Below are positions 43,462-52,309 of a stretch of DNA of 64,000 nucleotides, one piece after another. The notes beneath the pieces are model-generated. The model was not told the DNA's origin. It worked only from the letters and a program-made list of their open reading frames with translations, and made no database searches. A program made the position numbers and the translations under genes. The stretch comes from Bifidobacterium sp. ESL0800 (GTDB taxonomy: Bacteria > Actinomycetota > Actinomycetes > Actinomycetales > Bifidobacteriaceae): positions 2,046,001 through 2,110,000 of the forward strand of contig NZ_CP113913.1 in NCBI RefSeq assembly GCF_029395355.1, in the 5' to 3' direction. The stretch's first letter is position 1. Each line of letters starts with the position of its first letter.

Positions 43462-46158
43462 ATGAGCGGTAGGCGAGGCCAGGAACCAAGCAGCAGCGTA
43501 GCGACGGCCCCGGGAAAACTGTATATCGCCGGCGAATATGCGGTGGTCGAGCATGGCCATCCGGCCATCCTCATCGCCGTGAACCGTCTGTTGACCGCCC
43601 GCATCACCGAACACGACACTTCTTCCGCTGCAGCTCAACCGCAAACCTTCGGCGTCGACCCCGTCGGCCGCATCCATTCCGCAGGTCACCCCGAGGCGTC
43701 GGTGACCTGGCGGCGTCGCGCGGGACGTGCGGTGCCTGACGTGGAGCAGCCGGGCGCGGCATTCGTGCTTTCCGTCATCCATGCGGTCGAGGAACTGGCC
43801 CAGCAGCAGGGCCGTGATCTCAAGATCTACGACGTCAATATCGAAAGCGAACTGGACGACGCCTCCGGGCGCAAATATGGCTTGGGCTCGTCCGCCGCGG
43901 TGACGGTGGCCATGATGAAGGCGCTGACCGCGTTCTACGGCCTCGAGCTCGACCCGATGCAGCAATACAAACTGGCGTTCGTTTCGGCCAGCCGCGCCCA
44001 GAAGGTCGGCTCAGGCGGAGACTTGGCGGCGAGCCTTTTCGGCGGTTGCATCCGGTTTACTGCTGTCGACCGGCAGTGGGTCACCAACCGCTTGCAGGAC
44101 ACGGCGCTGAGCGATTTGATCACGATGCCTTGGCCGGGGTTGAGCATCGCGCGGCTCCGGGCATTCGGGCCTTCCAGCAGCTTGCGCCTGATGGTGGGAT
44201 GGACCGGCAACCCAGCGTCCACGCCTTCGTTGGTCGGCCATGTCCAGCAGCAAAGCGCCGCCGAACACGAGCGGCTGTATCAGGCCTTTTTGAGCGGCAG
44301 CGATGCCTGTGTCGACGCATTGGCCCAGGCGCTGGTCGCCGATGACGAGCAGGGCGTCATCGCGCACGTGCGCGAGGCCCGCAAGCTCTTGCAGACCCTT
44401 TCTTCGTTCACCGGAGTCATCATCGAGACCCCGGCCTTGCGTGCTCTGGTCGAGGTGGCCGAAAGCCATGGTGCCGCGGCGAAAAGCTCCGGCGCCGGCG
44501 GCGGCGATTGCGGCATTGCGATTGCCGGGCCGAACGCCGACAAAGCGGCGGTTACGCGCGGTTGGCAGGAGAAAAGCATCGTCCCGCTGGATTTGTCGGT
44601 GCACGCTCCGCAGGTCGAACTGGCCGAGTGGATGGGTGAGACCTCGGATTTCATGGCCGCGAGGTTTGCCGGAAATTTTTGTCAGAAAGCCGGGACCAGC
44701 CGCGCCGCCGGAAATGTCGGCAGGGAAGTCGGGACCAGCCGCGCCGCCGGAAATGTCGGCATGGAGGCACCGGCAGGTGAAACCACCGGTATCGTCGATT
44801 CGTTGACTGCTGATTCGTTCTCTGGTGATGTCGGCAGGCGCATGTTCGGTATGAATTCGCGGATTGCGGGGGCGAGTTCGAATCGCAAGGACGACCACGT
44901 GCGTCTCGCGCTCGCCGAGCATGGCGACGCGCAGCGCAACGCCTTTGATGATTTGGCTTTCATGCACCACAGCTTGGGCAGTGTCGATGTCAACGACGTC
45001 GATATGTCTACGAAAGTCTGCGGGACACGCTGGGATATGCCCTTCTATATCAACGCGATGACCGGCGGATCGGCCAAAACCGGTGCTATCAACGCCGCGT
45101 TTGCCCGTGTCGCCGCCGAAACGGGCATGGCCATGGCTTCCGGTTCCCAGCACGCCGCCATCCGCGACCCGGGGCTCGAGCCGACGTTCACCACGATTCG
45201 TAAGCACGATCCGTCCGGTTTCGTCTTTGCCAACGTCGGGCTTTCCGTCAGCGTTGAGCAGGCCCTGCACGCCGTCGAGATGATCGGCGCCGACGCTCTG
45301 CAGATTCACGTCAACGCCGCGCAGGAGCTGGTGATGCCCGAAGGCGCGCGCGATTTCGAGACGTGGCCGGCGCGTATCGCCGCCATCGTCAAGGCCTCGC
45401 CCGTGCCGGTGATGGTCAAGGAAGTCGGCTTCGGCATGAGCGTGCGAACCGTTCGGCAGCTTGCGCAGTTGGGGGTGCGTACCGTCGATGTCAGCGGAAA
45501 AGGCGGTACCGATTTCGCGCGCATTGAGAATGCCAGGCGGCAGGGCCACGAATACGGCTATATGGCCGGTTGGGGCCAGTCCACGGCATTGTGTCTGTTG
45601 GGATTATTGCCCGACATATGTAATACAACAAATAATGATAACGGCATTTGTGCGGCCGAATCGGATTTCGGCGATACGGCAAATAATAAGGCGAGACGCG
45701 GTACGAATGTTACGAGTTCTCGGGCTGATGACGCGAATGATGACGGATGCTCTCATGCGGCCAGTGCCGACTTGCGTGTTGATGGTGCTGGTAGCGTTGG
45801 CGGCATTGAGAGGGTTGACGGCGCCAAAAATGATACAGATTATCATGGTGCTGAAGGTGTTGCCGTGCTCGCTTCCGGCGGTGTGCGCAACCCGCTCGAC
45901 GTGGTGAAGGCGCTCGCGCTGGGAGCTCGAGCCGTCGGTGTTTCCGGCCATTTCCTGCAGGTGCTGAACGCTAGTGGGGCCGATGGCCTGGTTGCTGAAA
46001 TCAACAGCTGGAAGAGCCAGGTGCGCTCGCTGATGGCGCTGCTGGGCGCGAAAACCGTCGCCGATTTGCGGCGCACGGATTTGTTGGTCACCGGCAAAAC
46101 GGCCGAAGAAGCACGGTTGTTAGGCGTAGACCTGTCGGCGCTCGCGTGTCGCCTTTGA
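43462..46158 (+). CDS. Fused phosphomevalonate kinase - type 2 isopentenyl-diphosphate isomerase
   Basis: A single 898-residue frame. Residues 1-395 are a GHMP kinase (APGKLYIAGEYAVVEHGHPA; GLGSSAAV at 140-147; SSGAGGGDCG), the phosphomevalonate kinase pattern. Residues about 400-470 are a linker with a 13-residue tandem repeat (GTSRAAGNVG twice). From 474 (NRKDDHVRLAL) it is an FMN type 2 IDI: AMTGGSAKTG, SGSQHAAIRD, ALQIHVNAAQELVMPEG, VMVKEVGFGMS, VDVSGKGGTDFA, ASGGVRNPLDVV. Residues about 719-798 are a low-complexity insertion after GLLPDI. Acts in the mevalonate route to isoprenoids; no other pathway gene is in the window. Both active sites look complete. Confidence 0.92.
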   Translation: MSGRRGQEPSSSVATAPGKLYIAGEYAVVEHGHPAILIAVNRLLTARITEHDTSSAAAQPQTFGVDPVGRIHSAGHPEASVTWRRRAGRAVPDVEQPGAAFVLSVIHAVEELAQQQGRDLKIYDVNIESELDDASGRKYGLGSSAAVTVAMMKALTAFYGLELDPMQQYKLAFVSASRAQKVGSGGDLAASLFGGCIRFTAVDRQWVTNRLQDTALSDLITMPWPGLSIARLRAFGPSSSLRLMVGWTGNPASTPSLVGHVQQQSAAEHERLYQAFLSGSDACVDALAQALVADDEQGVIAHVREARKLLQTLSSFTGVIIETPALRALVEVAESHGAAAKSSGAGGGDCGIAIAGPNADKAAVTRGWQEKSIVPLDLSVHAPQVELAEWMGETSDFMAARFAGNFCQKAGTSRAAGNVGREVGTSRAAGNVGMEAPAGETTGIVDSLTADSFSGDVGRRMFGMNSRIAGASSNRKDDHVRLALAEHGDAQRNAFDDLAFMHHSLGSVDVNDVDMSTKVCGTRWDMPFYINAMTGGSAKTGAINAAFARVAAETGMAMASGSQHAAIRDPGLEPTFTTIRKHDPSGFVFANVGLSVSVEQALHAVEMIGADALQIHVNAAQELVMPEGARDFETWPARIAAIVKASPVPVMVKEVGFGMSVRTVRQLAQLGVRTVDVSGKGGTDFARIENARRQGHEYGYMAGWGQSTALCLLGLLPDICNTTNNDNGICAAESDFGDTANNKARRGTNVTSSRADDANDDGCSHAASADLRVDGAGSVGGIERVDGAKNDTDYHGAEGVAVLASGGVRNPLDVVKALALGARAVGVSGHFLQVLNASGADGLVAEINSWKSQVRSLMALLGAKTVADLRRTDLLVTGKTAEEARLLGVDLSALACRL

Positions 46159-46279
46159 GCAGCCGGCCGATGTGCCGGTGCCGGCGCGGCACGAATCGAT
46201 GGTCATTATGCCGCTCCGTTGTTTGCCAAAATGTAAATATATACGAAACCGGCTCCAGGCCATCCCGTTTTCGGTGCAT

Positions 46280-46453
46280 TTCGTGATTTTGAGGCCTCTT
46301 GGTGCACCAAGATGGCCTTTTTTGAAGGATTCATGGGTTATTTGCCGAATTTCCGGGTACTTGGTGCACCAAGTGGGCTATTTTTTGAGGAATGAGGGGG
46401 AATTTGTGATTTTTGTGGGTACTTGGTGCACCAAGAGGCCGCAAAATCACGAA
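46280..46453. repeat. Array of CTTGGTGCACCAAG palindromes, 62-base period
   Basis: The 14-base perfect palindrome occurs at 46298-46311, 46360-46373 and 46422-46435, exactly 62 bases apart. The bases between are related too (GGGTACTTGGTGCACCAAG). The outermost copies extend to 32-base arms (46280-46311 and 46422-46453) that are inverted repeats with one mismatch. Confidence 0.9.
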
Positions 46454-46488
46454 TTGCTGAATTCTGGTGGGTGGGCTTCAATAGAAGC

Positions 46489-47058
46489 ATGTTTCCTGCA
46501 TTTTTGAACGAAGACGCCGAAACCGTGGCGAAAGGGTTGCTCGGCTGCACGTTGGTGCGCCAAATCGACGGCGAGACGTTGGCTGTGCGCATCGTGGAAA
46601 CCGAGGCATACGACCAACTTGACCCCGCAAGCCACACCTTCCATGGCAAAAGCGAACGCAACCGCGCGATGTTCGGCCCGTCCGGGCACGCTTATATCTA
46701 TCTGGTCTACGGCACGAACCTGTGTATGAACGTCACCGCATTCGAGGAAGGATTCGGCGCAGGTGCGCTGATTCGCGCCGCCGAACCGGTGGATACTCGG
46801 ACTGTCGAAATCGTCGAAAAGCGTCGTGGCGGCAAACGTATCAAGGATTGCCTCAACGGCCCGGGCAAGATTTGCAAGTCGCTTGGCATCACCATGGATC
46901 TCTACGGCCACGACCTGCGCAAGCCGCCGCTGAAGCTGGAAACGGGCTCGCTGCGCCCCGGCGAACGCGTCGAGGCCACCCAGCGCGTCGGCATCACCAA
47001 AGCCAAGGATCGCCCGCGTCGTTTCGTCATCGCAGGCAACCTGTATCTTTCGCGCTGA
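46489..47058 (+). CDS. 3-methyladenine DNA glycosylase (AAG/Mpg family)
   Basis: 189 residues from ATG 46489; an upstream in-frame start at 46423 lies inside the repeat array and is less likely. Family motifs: LLGCTLVR, VETEAYDQLDPASHTFHG (with the catalytic Glu), NRAMFGPSGHAYIYLVYG, GPGKICKSLGIT. Removes alkylated bases in base-excision repair. The repeat array just upstream may hold its control elements. Confidence 0.94.
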   Translation: MFPAFLNEDAETVAKGLLGCTLVRQIDGETLAVRIVETEAYDQLDPASHTFHGKSERNRAMFGPSGHAYIYLVYGTNLCMNVTAFEEGFGAGALIRAAEPVDTRTVEIVEKRRGGKRIKDCLNGPGKICKSLGITMDLYGHDLRKPPLKLETGSLRPGERVEATQRVGITKAKDRPRRFVIAGNLYLSR

Positions 47059-47076
47059 GACGTCGGCTGTCGTCTG

Positions 47077-48312
47077 CTACATCAGCGCGACCACGATGAC
47101 GACGAGGTTCATCACGCTGGTGGCGGCCTCGATGCCGCCGACCTGCATGGCTTTCATACGCTTGTGACGCGGAAAGATGATGGCAATCAGCAGCAGTACG
47201 GCGGCGGCGATACCCCAAAGCAGACCGGTGAGCATAACGCCGTGCGGCAACGGCAATCCGGCGAAATCCTGCAACAGCGCAGGTGCGGCGAAACTCAGCG
47301 CGGCAAGTACGGCATGATAGGCGACCGAAAGCACGTAATAACCGGAATGGCCGTACTTGCGGAACATGGTTTTGACGAACACGACCGAAGCGTATTCGGT
47401 GAGGATGAAAGCAACTGCGGCCACGACGCCGGCTTTCGGCAGCAGTGGTGAGTCTAGGAAATACGGCGAAAAATACTGAAACGAATGCGGGGCCGCCATA
47501 GCAAGGTGAAGGCCGGATGGCGACAATCTTGACGCAAGGGTTTCGCCTGGGTTCGTCAGTACGAAGAAGTTCGAACCGAGCGAAGTGGCGAGCAAAGCCA
47601 TCCCTCCGGCGGCGGCGACGGAGACCGCGTTGCCCCAGAGCGTACGTTCACTGCGGCGCCAGGCAGCGAGGAAGGAAAGCAAAGCGAGAACGGCGTAGAC
47701 AGGAATCCACCACAGCAATTTCGGAGCTGAAACCAAAACGGGGATGCCGACGACGGCCGTTGCAATGAGGTAAGCGAGCGTGGGAGTGAGGTAGATATTT
47801 GAGCGGTGAGGTTTGCGTGAAGCGAGGGCAGGATTGGTGGCGGAGCCGGTGACGGCAGTAGCTGAGCGGCGCGCCTTGGTGTGGCGTGAGCATTGGATGG
47901 TGCGGTCTGAGCGTTGGATGGTGTGGTCTGAGCGTTGGGCGGTGTGGTCTGAGCGTTGGATGGTGCAACTTGAGCGTTGGGCGGTGCGGTCTGAAACGGA
48001 GGCTTGATCCGGATTATTTCTTGACGAGCCGGTTGCCGTCGAATTTGCGATATTGGCGTTGTTGAGCCTCTTGGCTTCTTCTCGGTGCTTCCGAGCGTCC
48101 TTGACCTCGTGCGAGCGGACGGCGAGCCAGCGGGCCGCGGAGAACTGGAAGCAATAGCACAGCGTCCATGCCGCCAGCAACCAGACATTGCGCCACGAGA
48201 CTCCGCCGATGAAGATGCCGCCGAGCGCGGGGAAGAGCGCCATGACCCACGCTCCGGGCTGGTCCGGCAGCCAGAGTTTTGCGACGTTCTTACGTTCTTT
48301 TGTCTCAATCAT
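47077..48312 (-). CDS. YwiC-like membrane protein with an insertion
   Basis: 411 residues from ATG 48312. YwiC-like opening: LWLPDQPGAWVMALFPALGG, then about ten membrane helices. Residues about 82-170 are a hydrophilic, non-conserved segment with a short tandem repeat (QRSDHTAQRSDHTIQRSDRT) inside what would be a loop. Function of the YwiC family is unknown. It converges on the glycosylase gene, 19 bases from its stop. Confidence 0.8.
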   Translation of the reverse strand: MIETKERKNVAKLWLPDQPGAWVMALFPALGGIFIGGVSWRNVWLLAAWTLCYCFQFSAARWLAVRSHEVKDARKHREEAKRLNNANIANSTATGSSRNNPDQASVSDRTAQRSSCTIQRSDHTAQRSDHTIQRSDRTIQCSRHTKARRSATAVTGSATNPALASRKPHRSNIYLTPTLAYLIATAVVGIPVLVSAPKLLWWIPVYAVLALLSFLAAWRRSERTLWGNAVSVAAAGGMALLATSLGSNFFVLTNPGETLASRLSPSGLHLAMAAPHSFQYFSPYFLDSPLLPKAGVVAAVAFILTEYASVVFVKTMFRKYGHSGYYVLSVAYHAVLAALSFAAPALLQDFAGLPLPHGVMLTGLLWGIAAAVLLLIAIIFPRHKRMKAMQVGGIEAATSVMNLVVIVVALM

Positions 48313-48439
48313 ATCCACTACTTTACTTCATATTTCGCGGAGGCAAGGACTCGGAACCGATTATTTCTACTTAAAAGCAATAATAATAACTATAATATAA
48401 TAACTTCTTGATAAGGCCGAATGGTTTTGACAAATTTGG

Positions 48440-48483
48440 TTTAACGCTTTATCATGTTAGCAGTTGTGCGATAAAGCGTTAAA
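48440..48483. promoter_or_regulatory. Paired operators before the nucleoside hydrolase
   Basis: TTTAACGCTTTATC (48440-48453) and GATAAAGCGTTAAA (48470-48483) are perfect inverted copies, 30 bases centre to centre. The same core occurs at 53345-53360 upstream of ribokinase. Confidence 0.75.
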
Positions 48484-48546
48484 TCAAAGTGGAGTACGTA
48501 CGTTTTATCGTATGATGCAATATTGGCGATTACAAAGGAGTAGACG

Positions 48547-49467
48547 ATGACTGCAAAACCTATCATTATTGATACTGACCCGGGCATTGACGATGCGCTG
48601 GCCATTTCGATTGCCCTGTTCGCCCCGGAAGTGGACATCAAGTTGATCACCACCGTGGCGGGCAATGTGAAGCTCGACTATACGACGACCAACGCCCTGC
48701 GCATCCTGACCTACCTCAACAAGCGCATCCCCGTGGCCCGCGGCGCCAGCGAACCGTTGCTGCGTGCGTTCCGTGACGCCAGCGACGTACACGGCAAGAG
48801 CGGTATGGAAGGCTTCGAATTCCCTGAACCGGACACCTCGCTGCTGTGCGAGCGCAACGCCGTCGACGAGATGCGCCACGTCCTGCTTGCCTCCGACGAG
48901 CCCATCACCTTGGTGCCGATCGGCCCGCTGACCAATATCGCCCTGCTGCTCAAGACCTATCCCGAGGTCAAGGGCCATATCGCCGGCATCGTGATGATGG
49001 GCGGCTCGATCGACCGCGGCAACCAGGACGTGATGTCCGAATTCAACATCAACGTCGACCCGACCGCCGCCAAGATTGTCTTCCGCTCCGGCGTGCCGAT
49101 CACCATGGTCGGCCTCAATATCGGGCTGAAGGCCAAGCTGCTGGCGCAGGACAGCGCCCAGCTGCCGACGATGGGCAAGGTCGGCAAGATGGCTTACGGC
49201 CTGTTCAAGCATTATCGCAGCGGCACCATGGAGACCGGCCAGCCGATGTTCGACCCGACCGCCATGGCCTGCCTGCTCGACCCCGATCTGTTCACGCTGG
49301 TCGACACCTTCGTCGACGTCGAGACCTGCGGCGAGCTGACCACGGGCTGCACCGTCGTCGACCTCGACAACGTCCTGGGCCGGGAGCCGAACGCCAAGGT
49401 CGCCGTCGACATCGACGCCGAGCGTTTCCGCAGCTGGCTGCTTGACCGCGTCAGCAAGTGCGACTGA
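48547..49467 (+). CDS. Inosine/uridine-preferring nucleoside hydrolase
   Basis: 306 residues. Signature IIIDTDPGIDDALAISIALF (residues 5-24) with the calcium-binding aspartates. Also VHGKSGMEGFEFPEPD, GPLTNIALLLKTYPEVK, IVMMGGSIDRGN and FNINVDPTAAKIVF. Splits ribonucleosides into base and ribose. Its ribose feeds the ribokinase at 52310 and PRPP synthase at 53517. Operators upstream tie it to the LacI gene at 51200. An AAAGGAG sits before ATG 48547. Confidence 0.95.
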   Translation: MTAKPIIIDTDPGIDDALAISIALFAPEVDIKLITTVAGNVKLDYTTTNALRILTYLNKRIPVARGASEPLLRAFRDASDVHGKSGMEGFEFPEPDTSLLCERNAVDEMRHVLLASDEPITLVPIGPLTNIALLLKTYPEVKGHIAGIVMMGGSIDRGNQDVMSEFNINVDPTAAKIVFRSGVPITMVGLNIGLKAKLLAQDSAQLPTMGKVGKMAYGLFKHYRSGTMETGQPMFDPTAMACLLDPDLFTLVDTFVDVETCGELTTGCTVVDLDNVLGREPNAKVAVDIDAERFRSWLLDRVSKCD

Positions 49468-49681
49468 TTTTCTAGTCATTTCCTGCTTGCCCGTCAGAGC
49501 GCGTCTGGTTCTTGGGGCTCCTCCGACGGGCGGGCCAAAATCTGTATTGACCTCACAGGGAAGGCGACGTTGGCTTTCCGCTACATGAGGGTGTCTAAAT
49601 ATTTTTGTTGTGGTGTTTCATATTCGAATTCGGTAGGTGTTCTCGCCGGCGGAATTATGAAAATGAGAGAAAGAATTAGGT

Positions 49682-51073
49682 ATGTATCTCGCGCTAGATA
49701 TATTGGGAATCGCCGTGTTCCTGTTGCTGGGATGGGCGCTGTCCGATAACCGGAGAGCCATCAATTGGATGTCGGTAGGCATTATGACGGTGCTGAACAT
49801 CGTCATCGCTTGGTTGCTGACCAGTTTCTCCTGGGGCCGCGCGGCCGTGCAGGTCGCGGCGCAAGGCTTCGCGGAAGTCATCAAGATCTCCTATAAGGGC
49901 ATCAATTTCGCCATCGGCAACTGGGTCGGCCCCAACGGCGTCAACCCCGCGCCCGTGAACTTCATCGTCAGCTCGCTGCTGCCCATCCTGCTCATCGTGC
50001 CGCTGTTCGATACTTTGAGCTACATCGGCTTCCTGCCGTGGGTCATCAAGTGGATCGGCCGCGGCCTGAGCTTCATCACCCGCCAGCCCAAGTTCGAGTC
50101 CTTCTACGCCATCGAAATGATGTTCTTGGGATGCACTGAGGCCCTGGCCGTCTCGAAGGTGCAGCTGCAGAAGACCAGCAAGGAGCGCAACCTGTCGCTG
50201 GCGATGATGTCCATGAGCTGCGTGTCCGCCTCGATCATCGGCTCGTATATCCAGATGATACCGGGCCAGTTCGTGTTGACCGCCATCCCGCTGAACTGCA
50301 TCAACGCGCTGATCGTCGTGGGCATGCTGCACCCGGTGGAAGTCAAGCCCGAAGAGGATGTCATCTACAAGATCGACAACAGCGAAGACGTCAACGATGC
50401 CATTCAGGAGACCGCGGACGCCGAGGCCGGTGTCGTGACGGAAACCTCCGACGCCGCCAAGGCCTCTGAAACCGCGAAGGTCGTCGAAACCTCCGATACC
50501 ACCGATGCCAAGCCCACCTTCAAGGCTCGCGTCGCCAAGTTCTTCCATCGCGACCCGAACAAGCCGCAGAAGGAACCGTATTTCTCCTTCCTCAGCGATT
50601 CCCTGCTCGGCGCCGGCAAGCTGGTGCTGATCATCACCGCCACCGTCATCACCTTCGTGGCCATGACCGGCCTGATCGACAAGCTGCTCGGCCTCATTTG
50701 GGCCAAGCTTTCGCTCGAGAGCATCCTCGGCGTGATCATGTACATCCCGTCGCTGTTGCTCGGCCTCGACCCGGCCACCGCCTGGAGCATGTCGCAGATT
50801 ATGGGCCTGAAGCTCGTCACCAACGAATTCGTGGCGATGGGCGAGGTGACCAAGACCATCGCGACCTTCGCGCCTCACTATCAGGCCGTGCTCGCCGTGT
50901 TCCTCACCTCGTTCGCCAACTTCGGCACGCTCGGCATGATCACCGGCCTTTACCAAGGCATCGTCGACAAAGAGAAGAACTACCTGATCGGCCACAGCGT
51001 CGGACGCATCATGCTCTCCGGCATCCTGGTCAGCCTGCTTTCCGCGGGTATGGCCGGCCTGTTCGTGTGGTGA
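49682..51073 (+). CDS. YjiH-like (nucleoside-recognition/Gate) membrane protein
   Basis: 463 residues. About eight helices. Gate/nucleoside-recognition elements: NWVGPNGVNPAPVNFIVSSL, LPILLIVPLFDTLSYIGFLP, MMFLGCTEALAVSKVQLQKT and the C-terminal YQAVLAVFLTSFANFGTLGM. A hydrophilic Ala/Glu/Thr-rich segment (TADAEAGVVTETSDAAKASE and more, about residues 232-285) interrupts the membrane parts. Probably a nucleoside or base transporter, inferred from context beside the nucleoside hydrolase; the reaction is not proven for this family. Confidence 0.8.
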   Translation: MYLALDILGIAVFLLLGWALSDNRRAINWMSVGIMTVLNIVIAWLLTSFSWGRAAVQVAAQGFAEVIKISYKGINFAIGNWVGPNGVNPAPVNFIVSSLLPILLIVPLFDTLSYIGFLPWVIKWIGRGLSFITRQPKFESFYAIEMMFLGCTEALAVSKVQLQKTSKERNLSLAMMSMSCVSASIIGSYIQMIPGQFVLTAIPLNCINALIVVGMLHPVEVKPEEDVIYKIDNSEDVNDAIQETADAEAGVVTETSDAAKASETAKVVETSDTTDAKPTFKARVAKFFHRDPNKPQKEPYFSFLSDSLLGAGKLVLIITATVITFVAMTGLIDKLLGLIWAKLSLESILGVIMYIPSLLLGLDPATAWSMSQIMGLKLVTNEFVAMGEVTKTIATFAPHYQAVLAVFLTSFANFGTLGMITGLYQGIVDKEKNYLIGHSVGRIMLSGILVSLLSAGMAGLFVW

Positions 51074-51084
51074 TCGCGTAAACG

Positions 51085-51166
51085 TCTGACGGCGGTGTGA
51101 GTTCCGCCGTCAGAAGGCTGAATGCAAAAGTCCCGCAACCGTTTTCGATATGGTTGCGGGACTTTT
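51085..51166. terminator. Two tandem hairpins between convergent genes
   Basis: First stem TCTGACGGCGG (51085-51095) / CCGCCGTCAGA (51104-51114). Second AAAAGTCCCGCAACC (51126-51140) / GGTTGCGGGACTTTT (51152-51166) with T-runs at both outer ends. Confidence 0.85.
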
Positions 51167-51199
51167 CTATGTCGGAACGTTGTCTGGCGGTCGGCTTGG

Positions 51200-52243
51200 C
51201 TAGCGGATATCGGCCACGGTCTTTCTCATCGCAAGCGTGGGGTCGATGAGTTCGTGGACTGGCGAATCGAGCCATGTGCGGTGCTGGTCGTCCTTGTAGG
51301 ACGCGATGCGTTGGCCCATAAGCCGCCAGCAGGTGTCGGCCAGGGCGGGAATGTTCTGGTCGATGGTGGCCAGATCGGAATTGAGCCCGATCCTTCCGGC
51401 GATGTTGTCGTAGCCGATCACCGAGCAGTCTTTGGGCACGCGCACGTCGAGTTCCTCCAGACGTTTCAGAAGGCCGAGAGCCATGAAATCGTTGCAACAG
51501 AAGACCCCGGTGGCTTTCCAGTCGACGATGGAGTCGGCGGCCTGGTAGCCGCTGTCGAGCCGATAGTCGCCTTCGCAGCTGAGCACGGAGGCCTTCTTGA
51601 CGCCGGCCTTTTTGAGACTGTCCATAAACCCGTTCTTTCGGGCGTTGGCGCTCACGGCCGTGCTGTCCCCCGAAATGCAGGCCAGGCGCGTGTGTCCGTT
51701 GTCGATCAGGGCTTTCGCGGCGAGCTCGCCGCCCATGTAGCCGTTCGAGCCGACGGTGTCACACCAGTTGACCTCTTGCAGGCGGTCGGTGAGGATGACG
51801 GGAAAGTTGAGGTGTTCGATGCGCCGGCGCAGGGTTTTCGGCGATTCGACGGATTGCATTGAAGGAATGAGAAAGAGGCCGTCGATACCGCGGGATTCGA
51901 GCTGGCTCAAAAGGTTGAGCTCCGTCTGCTTGGAATCGTTGGAATTGGCGATGATCAGGGAATAGCCATCGGCTGCACACACGTCCTCGATCTTTTTGGC
52001 GAACGAGGCGAAGAACGGGTTTTCGATATCGGGCACGAGCAGCGCCAGCAGCATCGATTGGTTGGTCACCAGACTTCTGGCCATCTGGTTAGGAACGTAA
52101 TGCAATTCCTGAGCCTTGCGCGTGATGAGTTCGCGTTTCTGCGGCGACACCCGTAGCGGATGGTTGTTCAGCACCAGCGAGACCGTGGTTACAGAGACCC
52201 CGGATGCCTTGGCGATGTCACGCAGTGTTGCTCGTTTGCTCAT
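51200..52243 (-). CDS. LacI-family regulator, RbsR-like
   Basis: 347 residues. HTH ATLRDIAKASGVSVTTVSLV (5-24), hinge NQMARSLVTNQSMLLALLVP, sensor domain of the ribose/purine type (LNLLSQLESRGIDGLFLIPS). Directly upstream on the same strand lies ribokinase, 66 bases away. A site AACGCTTTATC is shared by ribokinase and nucleoside hydrolase upstream regions, so it probably represses both; ribose is the expected inducer (inference). Confidence 0.92.
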   Translation of the reverse strand: MSKRATLRDIAKASGVSVTTVSLVLNNHPLRVSPQKRELITRKAQELHYVPNQMARSLVTNQSMLLALLVPDIENPFFASFAKKIEDVCAADGYSLIIANSNDSKQTELNLLSQLESRGIDGLFLIPSMQSVESPKTLRRRIEHLNFPVILTDRLQEVNWCDTVGSNGYMGGELAAKALIDNGHTRLACISGDSTAVSANARKNGFMDSLKKAGVKKASVLSCEGDYRLDSGYQAADSIVDWKATGVFCCNDFMALGLLKRLEELDVRVPKDCSVIGYDNIAGRIGLNSDLATIDQNIPALADTCWRLMGQRIASYKDDQHRTWLDSPVHELIDPTLAMRKTVADIR

Positions 52244-52309
52244 CTGTGCGTTCTCTGTCTTTCTCTGCTGTCCGTACCGGTGTCGGTTTCGGCGATGAAA
52301 TGCGCCGCA

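Noticed and set aside
46280-46453. CRISPR-like array
   Set aside because: Only three repeats of a 14-base palindrome with 48-base related spacers; no cas genes. Spacers resemble each other, unlike CRISPR spacers.
49682-51073. Prophage, integrase or insertion sequence anywhere in the window
   Set aside because: I found no transposase, integrase or terminal inverted repeats with target duplications. The broken genes are explained by local decay instead.
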